Assembly (NCBI RefSeq): GCF_014856545.2
Contig: NZ_CP109811.1
Location: forward strand, 4,644,001 to 4,708,000
DNA: 64,000 bases
Source of the DNA: Mesobacillus jeotgali
GTDB taxonomy: Bacteria; Bacillota; Bacilli; Bacillales; Cytobacillaceae
Direction: 5' to 3'
Within the stretch, counting starts at the first letter, position 1, and the number at the start of each line of letters is the position of its first letter. The notes beneath the pieces were generated by a model that was not told the origin of the DNA, made no database searches, and saw nothing but the letters and a program-made list of their open reading frames with translations. Shown here piece after piece: positions 56,921-64,000 of the stretch. The position numbers and the translations under genes are program-made.

Positions 56921-57066
56921 CGCTATATAAATTGAGATTTCGCTATATAAATTGAGATTTCGCTATAAAAATCAGATTTTCGCTATATTATTCGATTTTT
57001 CGCTATATAAATGGGATTTTCGCTATATAATTGAAATTCTCGCTATAAAAAAAGATTCTCGCTATT
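56921..57066. repeat. array E: 20-bp-period intergenic tandem repeat, 8 units
   Basis: CGCTAT begins at 56921, 56941, 56961, 56981, 57001, 57021, 57041 and 57060, a 20-bp step (last step 19). Most units read TTTCGCTATATAA followed by a variable seven-base end. It lies between converging TetR and sugar dehydrogenase genes, beyond the TetR terminator. The remainder of this 315-base gap (57067-57171) shows nothing I recognise. Confidence 0.93.
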
Positions 57067-57171
57067 CCCTTCATATTATGGTTTTCTTTTTATCGATAAA
57101 CCAGCCTATCTTCTAGGTTTTTAGAGCTTTTTTTATGAAACTGCTTTAGAAATCAATAAAATCTCACTTAA

Positions 57172-58272
57172 TTATCGCAATTCATCAACTTTTACCCGAT
57201 AAAGCTTGTCATCGCCCTCACCCGGAGTGCCGCGGCCGTCGGTATTATTGCTGATAAAGTATAGATTACCGTCTTCAACGATGACATCGCGGATTCGGCC
57301 TAATCCTGTGACTACTTCCCTTGTAGTTTTGGCCGCAGGATCAAACTCACGGAGCGCGTTGCCTCTCAGGGTAGCCACATATAACTTCCCGCCATGTGCC
57401 ACCATCCCTGATGGTGCCCATGTATTGCTTCCTGAATGGAAAATTGGCGTTTCCATGCCCTGCTTCGTGTCATCACCGGTTATCTCCGGCCAGCCATAGT
57501 TTTTGCCTGCCTTGATCAAATTGATTTCATCCTGTGCGGATGGGCCGTGTTCGCTGGCATAGAGCATTCCATCCTCCGACCAGGCCAATCCCTGCGGATT
57601 GCGGTGACCATAGCTGTATACGTAGGAACCTTCAAATGGATTATCTGCCGGAACCGATCCATCAAGATTCATACGGAGGATTTTGCCGCCAAGTGAACCT
57701 AGATCCTGGGCGATTTCCGGATTGGTTGCCGCATCGCCTGCCGTGGCGTAAAGCTTTCCGTCCGGGCCGATTTTCAGCCTGCCTCCGTGATGGAAGCGTC
57801 CACTCGGGATGTTATCGAGCAGCAGCTTGCCTTCCACCCATTCATCATTTTTCAAAATCAGTTCGACAATCCGATTGAACTGCCCGGTGCCATTCTCGTA
57901 TGTATAATAAGCAAATGCCTTGTTGGACTGCTCGAAGTCAGGAGCAAGCACAAAGCCAAGAAATCCAGCTTCTGCCGCCTGGGACAATTCCTTTTTAAAA
58001 GAAACCTTCTGCCGCTCCGTGCTGCCGCCCTCCACTTTTACAATCGACCCCGGGCGTTCGCTCAGATAAAATGTTTCGCCGCTTTTATTGATGGACCAAG
58101 GCACTTCCAGATTTTCCGCGACAACCTCAAGCTGGTCTGCCTGGGCAACAGCCTCTTTGCCTTCTTCTGGTTTTGGACCACCTTCACCTGCAGGCTTTGT
58201 TTCATCGCCACCGCCAGAACAGCCTGCCATCAACATCAGCATTGCCAGTAACACATACAAGACTCTTTTCAT
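57172..58272 (-). CDS. PQQ-type sugar dehydrogenase-like lipoprotein
   Basis: A 366-residue six-bladed beta-propeller of the glucose/sorbosone dehydrogenase family. It has a lipoprotein signal (lipobox LMAGC, Cys18) and an acidic linker, then LEVPWSINKSGETFYLSERPG, AEAGFLGFVLAPDF, RFHHGGRLKIGPDGKLYAT, YSYGHRNPQGLAWSEDGMLYASEHGP. It would act outside the membrane on sugars. Whether the cofactor is PQQ or absent cannot be told from sequence. Confidence 0.87.
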   Translation of the reverse strand: MKRVLYVLLAMLMLMAGCSGGGDETKPAGEGGPKPEEGKEAVAQADQLEVVAENLEVPWSINKSGETFYLSERPGSIVKVEGGSTERQKVSFKKELSQAAEAGFLGFVLAPDFEQSNKAFAYYTYENGTGQFNRIVELILKNDEWVEGKLLLDNIPSGRFHHGGRLKIGPDGKLYATAGDAATNPEIAQDLGSLGGKILRMNLDGSVPADNPFEGSYVYSYGHRNPQGLAWSEDGMLYASEHGPSAQDEINLIKAGKNYGWPEITGDDTKQGMETPIFHSGSNTWAPSGMVAHGGKLYVATLRGNALREFDPAAKTTREVVTGLGRIRDVIVEDGNLYFISNNTDGRGTPGEGDDKLYRVKVDELR

Positions 58273-58329
58273 GACACCCTCTCCTTGGTTTTCATAACGT
58301 TTTGAAAATCAATCTTGCGCAATCAAAAT

Positions 58330-59190
58330 TCAGCCTTCCAACACCTTCATGATCGCTTTTCCAACGCCGCTTTCTTCATTCGACAATGTCACTTCGCCGC
58401 ATAAAGCTTTGATTTCCTCTGCAGCATTGCCCATTGCGACCGGTTTGCCGACTCTTTCCAGCATCGATACATCATTGAAATTGTCGCCAAGCGCCATCGT
58501 TTCCTTCATGGTGATTCCTCTTGATGCTGTGAATTTTTCCAGAGCTACCCCTTTTTGAGCGTCCAGGCTTGTGATTTCGATATTCTCACGGCCAGATGAA
58601 CTGACCGCAAGCCCGGTGATTTCCTTCAGGCCATTTCTTGCAGCACCAAGCTTGGCATCATCCAGCGAAAAAGCAAGCAGCTTGTAAATTTCATATTGGT
58701 CGTCCTCGAATAATCGGTCATAATGTTCGATCTTCGTAATCAGTCCTTTATGCATCCTTTCTTCGGCAGCTTCAGCAATTTTTTCAATCGGCACTTCAGG
58801 GTTTGCGGTTGAAAAAATATCAACGATAATCGAGATTGCCTTGTCCTCATCTTCAGTGAAGGTACCTTTGTTTGTGTAAACCTCAAAATACACGCCGCTT
58901 TCCACAAGCCTTAATGCAGCCTGTCGGGCCTTCGCTTTGTTCAACGGACTTGAAGAAACGATTTCCCCATTCTCGGAACGGACCTCGGCTCCATTTACAC
59001 AAATCATCGGCAGTTTTAGGCCGGATTCCTCAAGCACGAACCTCGCTTCCTGATAGGAACGGCCGGTTGCGACCACAACCTCGATTCCGCTCTCTTTTGC
59101 TTTTAAAACTGCTTCCCGATTCTCATCAGTGATCTGCTGGGTGGCAGTCAAGAATGTTCCATCCATATCTGTTGCTATGCACTTAATCAT
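58330..59190 (-). CDS. HAD-superfamily Cof-type phosphatase
   Basis: A 286-residue hydrolase of the Cof subfamily with motif I DMDGTFLTA (nucleophile Asp8), motif II VVATGRS and the C-terminal GDNFNDVSMLERVGKPVAMGNA. Such enzymes dephosphorylate sugar phosphates or flavin/nucleotide phosphates; the substrate is unknown. The ATG at 59190 has GAAGGTG at good distance; a frame extending to 59313 is not supported. Confidence 0.9.
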   Translation of the reverse strand: MIKCIATDMDGTFLTATQQITDENREAVLKAKESGIEVVVATGRSYQEARFVLEESGLKLPMICVNGAEVRSENGEIVSSSPLNKAKARQAALRLVESGVYFEVYTNKGTFTEDEDKAISIIVDIFSTANPEVPIEKIAEAAEERMHKGLITKIEHYDRLFEDDQYEIYKLLAFSLDDAKLGAARNGLKEITGLAVSSSGRENIEITSLDAQKGVALEKFTASRGITMKETMALGDNFNDVSMLERVGKPVAMGNAAEEIKALCGEVTLSNEESGVGKAIMKVLEG

Positions 59191-59493
59191 GTTTTCACCT
59201 TCAGTTATTTTTTTCAGTATTAACAACCATGATAGACCTTCAAACACATGACAGCAAATAATACGTGTATATACTAATTTTCCAATTATTATGACCATGA
59301 AGTATCCCTTCAATTCAGCCTTAAACTAATAGTCTATAAATTTAATTATCTTAAAAACTTACATATTGTCATTGTAAAATTCATATGCTATTATGAATCC
59401 GAAGCTGCAATCGTTTGCATATATGGGTAGCATTAAGGTGTCATTCGTAAAAACCCAGTTAAATCAATGTTTTTACTATCCACACTCCTAATA

Positions 59494-59567
59494 TGTAAGC
59501 GTTTTAAAGGTGTTGTATAAAATCAATTTCAGCAAGAGTTTTATGCAAAAATATGCAAACGCTTTCG
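59494..59567 (+). promoter_or_regulatory. two CcpA/LacI-type operator sequences upstream of the sugar-binding protein gene
   Basis: TGTAAGCGTTTTAA (59494-59507) and TGCAAACGCTTTCG (59554-59567) each fit the cre-type consensus with one or two mismatches. Either CcpA or the LacI regulator encoded at 62768-63793 could bind. A TATAAA at 59516-59521 lies between them without a strong -35 box. The rest of this 431-base gap shows nothing I recognise. Confidence 0.6.
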
Positions 59568-59621
59568 GAACGCATGTGGTTGCATGCAAAAAAAATATAA
59601 ATATTTGGGGGTATCTCAACA

Positions 59622-60929
59622 ATGAAAGCAAAAAAGCTATTTCCAGCAGTTCTTTCTCTTGGACTTTTGATTGGCGGAGGTCTTGCAGGATGTTCATCAG
59701 GCGATGACAAGACATCTGGAGAAGGTGGAAAAGACGGCGAAAAAGTAACCGTTGACATTTTCCAATTCAAGGTTGAGTTCAAGGATCAGTTCGAAGACAT
59801 CGCAAAAGCTTATGAAGAAGCTAATAAAGATGTGGATATCAACATCACAACTGTTGGCGGCGGCGAGGATTACGGTGCTGCACTTAAATCCAAGTTCGCT
59901 TCAGGCAATGAACCAACCATCTATAACGTAGGCGGACCGCAGGACGTTGCAGACTGGGAAGATAAGCTAGCTGACCTTTCTGACACAGATGCTGCAAAAG
60001 CTGCTCTTAGCGGAACTCTTGAAGGCGTAACAAAAGACGACAAAGTACTTGGACTTCCATATAACCAGGAAGGATATGGCTTCATCTATAACAAAGCAAT
60101 TTTTGAAGAAGCAGGAATCGATCCAAAGAGCATCACTAGCTACAGTGCTTTAGAAGAAGCTGTTAAGACTCTTGACAGCAAGAAAAAAGACCTTGGTCTT
60201 ACATCTGTATTTGCTCTTCCTGCAAAAGAAACTTGGGTAACAGGACTTCACCTGTCAAACGTGTTCCTTGCACCTGAATTCGACCAGAACGTCATCAACG
60301 CTTTCGAATCGAAGGAAGTTACTTTTGAACATGGCGATGCATTCAAGAAGATTCTTGACCTGCAAAACGAATACTCTGACCAGCCTACTGTAAGCCTTGA
60401 CTATGCTAAGCAGGTTGAAGAGTTGTTCTCTACTGGCAAAGCGGCAATCATCCAGCAAGGTAACTGGGTAGCAGGTTCAATCGCAGGTATCGATGAAGAG
60501 CTTGCTAACAGCGGCGTAGGCATCCTTCCAATCCCGGTTGAAGGCTACAAAGAAGATTCAATCCCAGTTGGCGTGCCAATGTACTGGGCTGTAAACAGCA
60601 ACAAGGACGAAAAAGAAGTAGCAGCAGCTAAGGCATTCCTTGATTGGTTATATACTTCTGAAGAAGGTAAAACAGCTGTAATCGAAGACTTCAAATTCAT
60701 TCCTGCTTATGAAGGATATGATGCTGGCAAGATCTCTGATCCACTTGCAAAAGAAATCTATGAATACTCTTCAGCTGGCAAAACATTGGCTTGGACATTC
60801 ATGGGTTACCCAACTGGATGGGGACAAGAAAAGCTTGGAATCAACATCCAAAAATATGTGAGCGGCGAAATGACTTGGGACGAATTAGTAGAAGAGTCTT
60901 CCAAAGCTTGGGCGGAAGCTCGTAAGTAA
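59622..60929 (+). CDS. carbohydrate ABC transporter substrate-binding lipoprotein
   Basis: A 435-residue family 1 (MalE-like) solute-binding protein with a lipoprotein signal and lipobox LAGCSS (Cys24), an acidic linker, and the bilobed domain (VDIFQFKVEFKDQFEDIAKAYE, GLPYNQEGYGFIYNKAIFEEAG, LFSTGKAAIIQQGNWVAGS). Two permease genes follow. Context with a GH13 alpha-glucosidase and LacI regulator points to an alpha-glucoside or isomalto/maltodextrin substrate. No ATPase gene is present, so a shared MsmX-type ATPase is likely. Confidence 0.9.
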   Translation: MKAKKLFPAVLSLGLLIGGGLAGCSSGDDKTSGEGGKDGEKVTVDIFQFKVEFKDQFEDIAKAYEEANKDVDINITTVGGGEDYGAALKSKFASGNEPTIYNVGGPQDVADWEDKLADLSDTDAAKAALSGTLEGVTKDDKVLGLPYNQEGYGFIYNKAIFEEAGIDPKSITSYSALEEAVKTLDSKKKDLGLTSVFALPAKETWVTGLHLSNVFLAPEFDQNVINAFESKEVTFEHGDAFKKILDLQNEYSDQPTVSLDYAKQVEELFSTGKAAIIQQGNWVAGSIAGIDEELANSGVGILPIPVEGYKEDSIPVGVPMYWAVNSNKDEKEVAAAKAFLDWLYTSEEGKTAVIEDFKFIPAYEGYDAGKISDPLAKEIYEYSSAGKTLAWTFMGYPTGWGQEKLGINIQKYVSGEMTWDELVEESSKAWAEARK

Positions 60930-60947
60930 TAAGTGTTAACTAAAGAA

Positions 60948-60989
60948 GGAAACAGAACGGCCGCGGCTGTTTTGTTTCCTATCTTTTTT
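60948..60989 (+). terminator. hairpin between the binding-protein and permease genes (partial terminator)
   Basis: GGAAACAGAAC with GTTTTGTTTCC forms an imperfect stem capped by GCCGCGGC, followed by CTTTTTT. Leaky termination here would give more binding protein than permease, a common arrangement. Confidence 0.78.
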
Positions 60990-61061
60990 CCTTGAAGCGG
61001 TGCTCCATTTGCTTCGGAAAATTTACTTCCCCTGATATCACAAAGATAGGAGGATTTACAG

Positions 61062-61922
61062 ATGCGAAACCGGAACCTCTGGTACTGGCTTTTCCTGGCT
61101 CCCGCTCTGCTCGCGCTTGCTGTCGTGGTCATTTTGCCGCTGGCATTCGGTGTGTACTACTCATTTACTGACTGGAACGGGATCAAGACACCTTCATTTG
61201 TAGGCCTTGAACATTATAAAGCGCTTTTTGCTGAGGAAGAATTCAGAGATGCATTATGGTTCACAACAAAGTTCACTGTTGTTTCCGTGTTCCTGATCAA
61301 CTTCTTCGGCCTTTCACTTGCATTGCTCGTCACCCAAAAATTCAGGACGAATAATATCTTGAGAACGATTTTCTTCATGCCTAACCTGATTGGCGGACTG
61401 ATCTTAGGATTCATCTGGCAGTTCATTTTCACAAAAGTTTTCGCGAGCGTCGGAGAACTGATTGGCGTCGAAGCTTTGGAGGGATGGCTGTCCACTGAAA
61501 CAACGGGCTTCTGGGCAATGGCGATTCTGATGAGCTGGCAGATGGCCGGTTACATCATGGTCATCTATATTTCATTCCTGGAAGGAGTGCCGCAGGAATT
61601 GCTTGAAGCAGCAGAAATTGATGGCGCGAACAGCTTCCAGCGTTTTTATCACGTCACTTTCCCGCTGGTCATGCCGGCGTTCACAGTCAGTTTGTTCCTG
61701 ACACTTTCCAATTCGTTCAAGCTTTATGACCAGAACCTGTCACTCACTGGCGGCGGTCCATACAATTCGACACAAATGGTCGCGATGGAAATTTTCAAAA
61801 CGGCATTTGTGGAAAACGCGATGGCATTCGCACAGGCAAAAGCGGTTATTTTCTTCCTGATCGTAGCGGCTATTTCGCTTACACAGGTTTACATCAATAA
61901 AAAACGGGAGGTCGAGATGTAA
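61062..61922 (+). CDS. sugar ABC transporter permease (MalF-like)
   Basis: A 286-residue permease with six transmembrane helices, including YWLFLAPALLALAVVVILPLAFGVYYSFTDW at the N-terminus. It has the EAA loop LEAAEIDGANSFQRFYHVTFPLVMP that docks the ATPase. AGGAGG precedes the ATG. The stop overlaps the next start (TAATG). Confidence 0.93.
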   Translation: MRNRNLWYWLFLAPALLALAVVVILPLAFGVYYSFTDWNGIKTPSFVGLEHYKALFAEEEFRDALWFTTKFTVVSVFLINFFGLSLALLVTQKFRTNNILRTIFFMPNLIGGLILGFIWQFIFTKVFASVGELIGVEALEGWLSTETTGFWAMAILMSWQMAGYIMVIYISFLEGVPQELLEAAEIDGANSFQRFYHVTFPLVMPAFTVSLFLTLSNSFKLYDQNLSLTGGGPYNSTQMVAMEIFKTAFVENAMAFAQAKAVIFFLIVAAISLTQVYINKKREVEM

Positions 61923-62743
61923 TGAAAAAGAAGAAGCAGAGCAGAATCATTCTTGAAATTCTCGGCATCATCCTTGCCCTGATCTGGCTTTCCCCGTTTT
62001 ACTTGATGATCGTCAACTCTTTTAAAACAAAAAGAGAAATGTTTGAGGATACCTTAAAGCTTCCGGATGTTTTTTCATTTGAGAATTACACAGTTGCCTT
62101 TGAGCGTTTGGATTTTCTAAAAACCTTTTTCAACTCTGTACTGATTACAGTGCTGGCTGTGGCTGTCATCATCATTTTTTCATCAATGGCCGCTTATGCC
62201 CTTTCAAGACGCGGCGGCAAAACCAGCGGGATTATCTTCATGCTGTTTGTCGCAGCAATGCTTATTCCTTTCCAGTCTGTCATGATTCCACTGGTGTCGA
62301 TTTTTGGTAAGCTTGAAATGCTGAACAGGGGCGGACTGATTTTCATGTACCTTGGTTTCGGCGCAAGCTTGTCCATTTTCCTATATCACGGAACATTGAG
62401 CGGAATTCCGAAATCGCTTGATGAAGCGGCAACAATCGATGGAGCGAACCGGTTCCAAATTTTCTGGCACATCATCTTCCCGATGCTAAAACCGGTGTCC
62501 GTTACAGTGGCCATCCTGAACATCATCTGGATCTGGAATGACTACCTGCTTCCTTCCCTTGTCATCAATAAGCCGGGAATGGAAACAATTCCGCTTAAGA
62601 TGTTCTTCTTCTTTGGGGAATATACTAAACAATGGCATCTGGCACTGGCAGGACTGACGATCGCGATCATTCCGGTCATCATAATTTACTTCTTCCTCCA
62701 AAAGCAAATCATCAAGGGAGTTTCAGAAGGCTCGGTAAAATAA
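61922..62743 (+). CDS. sugar ABC transporter permease (MalG-like)
   Basis: A 273-residue permease with six helices and the EAA loop LDEAATIDGANRFQIFWHIIFPMLKP. The N-terminal YLMIVNSFKTKREMFEDTLKLPD and central domain are typical of MalG. It forms the transmembrane pair with the preceding permease. Confidence 0.93.
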   Translation: MKKKKQSRIILEILGIILALIWLSPFYLMIVNSFKTKREMFEDTLKLPDVFSFENYTVAFERLDFLKTFFNSVLITVLAVAVIIIFSSMAAYALSRRGGKTSGIIFMLFVAAMLIPFQSVMIPLVSIFGKLEMLNRGGLIFMYLGFGASLSIFLYHGTLSGIPKSLDEAATIDGANRFQIFWHIIFPMLKPVSVTVAILNIIWIWNDYLLPSLVINKPGMETIPLKMFFFFGEYTKQWHLALAGLTIAIIPVIIIYFFLQKQIIKGVSEGSVK

Positions 62744-62767
62744 TCGATACTATAGGAGAGACGACCA

Positions 62768-63793
62768 ATGGCAGTCACAATCAAAGATGTAGCGAAGGCA
62801 GCCGGTGTGTCACCATCTACCGTTTCCAGGGTGATTGCCGATCACCCTCATATCAATGAAGGAACGAAGAAGCGTGTACGGAAGGTGATGGAGAAACTGG
62901 GGTACCACCCGAACTTCCAAGCACGCAGCCTGGTGGTAAGGAGTACTGAGACAATCGGTATCGTTATGCCAAATTCGGCTACCCAGGCATTGCAAAATCC
63001 ATTTTTTCCCGAGGTCATTAGGGGTATCAGCATGAAGGCCCATGAACATCAATTCGGGGTGTATTTAACGACTGGCATCACGGACGAGGAAATCTTCCAG
63101 CAGGTGGTATCGATGGTGCAGGGCCGCAGGGTTGACGGCATCATCCTATTGTATTCAAAGACGGATGACAAAATCATGAACTACTTGCTGGAGCGTAATT
63201 TTCCCTTTACTGTCATAGGCCGCCCCAGCAGGAACGCTGAGCGGATCACCTATGTCGACAATGACAATATTTATATTACCAAACAGGTTACTGACTACTT
63301 GATCAAGCTGGGGCATGAAAAAATTGCTTTCATCGGTTTCAATTTAGAGCATGTTTTTACAATCGACCGGCTGGAGGGTTATAAGCAAGCCCTGCACGAA
63401 GCTGGCATCCCATTTGACGAAAAATATATTATCCACGAGCAATGCTTAAAATCTGAAGGAAAAGAAGGCATCACCAGATTTCTTTCCTCACATGAGCCGC
63501 CTACTGCCCTGGTAGTGGCAGATGATTTTACCGCCATCGAGCTTATGAGTTATTCCGAGGAACTGAATATCAAGGTGCCGGAAGAAATCTCAATAGTAAG
63601 CTTCAATGATGTACCGCTCGCGGAACATATGAAGCCGCAACTGACTTCTGTTAATATTGACATCTTCCAGTTAGGTTTCGAAGCGGCTAACTGTTTAATA
63701 GAAATCATTAAAAATCCGGATGCACTGCCTAAGAGAGTGACAATCCCGGCGAAAATGATAGAGCGAAAATCATGCAGTCCAATTCATAAGTAG
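62768..63793 (+). CDS. LacI family transcriptional regulator
   Basis: A 341-residue LacI/GalR regulator with helix-turn-helix TIKDVAKAAGVSPSTVSRVI (residues 4-23), the hinge LGYHPNFQARSLV, and a periplasmic-binding-like sugar domain. It follows the permease by 24 bp and probably represses this sugar operon, perhaps through the sites at 59494-59567. Confidence 0.92.
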   Translation: MAVTIKDVAKAAGVSPSTVSRVIADHPHINEGTKKRVRKVMEKLGYHPNFQARSLVVRSTETIGIVMPNSATQALQNPFFPEVIRGISMKAHEHQFGVYLTTGITDEEIFQQVVSMVQGRRVDGIILLYSKTDDKIMNYLLERNFPFTVIGRPSRNAERITYVDNDNIYITKQVTDYLIKLGHEKIAFIGFNLEHVFTIDRLEGYKQALHEAGIPFDEKYIIHEQCLKSEGKEGITRFLSSHEPPTALVVADDFTAIELMSYSEELNIKVPEEISIVSFNDVPLAEHMKPQLTSVNIDIFQLGFEAANCLIEIIKNPDALPKRVTIPAKMIERKSCSPIHK

Positions 63794-63828
63794 CTCTTGG
63801 ACAGCACAAAATGACTAATGTAAAATAA

Positions 63829-64000
<172 letters not shown>

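Overview
The window reads as chromosome of a low-to-mid GC, endospore-forming Bacillaceae bacterium, probably a Bacillus or Mesobacillus relative. Gene order from rpoE through fadR, fadF, clsB, uvsE, argS, speB/speE, pbpG, ywhD/C/B, ywgA, ywfO, rsfA, lipL, pta, hemQ, gerQ, ywdK/ywdI and ung to pdxK follows the B. subtilis chromosome as I remember it. Spore genes (gerQ, rsfA, pbpG) and a parS-like site fit the same origin-proximal sector. Species identity cannot be fixed from the sequence alone.

Layout. 1-12.8 kb: the pyrG promoter running off the left edge, rpoE, and a fatty/branched-chain acyl-CoA degradation block on the minus strand (fadF, mmgA, mmgB, two acyl-CoA dehydrogenases, fadR, icmF). 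fadF has a FadR-type operator inside its promoter. 13-19.6 kb: clsB, uvsE, an M48 protease, argS with ywiB, and a small DUF1540 gene. 19.8-37.4 kb: a short-chain fatty acid transporter, polyamine genes, PBP2d, conserved ywh/ywg/ywf genes, lipoyl and heme enzymes, pta with a CcpA site, gerQ, ung, and a sigma-B-type stress gene. 37.5-50.0 kb: a minus-strand formate dehydrogenase and molybdenum-cofactor block (fdhD, fdhA, fdhB, cytochrome b subunit, fdhE, mobA, two moeA, moaE, moaD, moeB). FdhA contains an in-frame TGA followed by a bacterial SECIS hairpin, so it is a selenoprotein. 50.8-59.2 kb: pdxK, yojF-bshB2, a TetR-controlled ABC exporter with paired operators, a sugar dehydrogenase lipoprotein and a HAD phosphatase. 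59.6-64 kb: an alpha-glucoside-type ABC importer (binding protein, two permeases, no ATPase), a LacI regulator and the start of a GH13 glucosidase.

The most unusual feature is a set of intergenic tandem arrays. Four arrays (6.5, 27.3, 39.6 and 51.8 kb) have different sequences but the same repeat period, 52 bp, and each unit carries an inverted repeat spanning about 35-37 bp. Two more arrays (19.7 and 56.9 kb) have a 20-21 bp period. These periods equal about five and two turns of B-DNA. Some arrays lie between converging genes, beyond their terminators, which points to a DNA-level role or a peculiar amplification process.

Three conserved genes (mmgA, a moeA fusion and fdhD) each appear to lack one base. 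This may be sequencing error or real decay. Other dispersed repeats include a 299-bp MITE-like element at 50.1 kb and two copies of a roughly 120-bp intergenic element at 38.5 and 52.6 kb.
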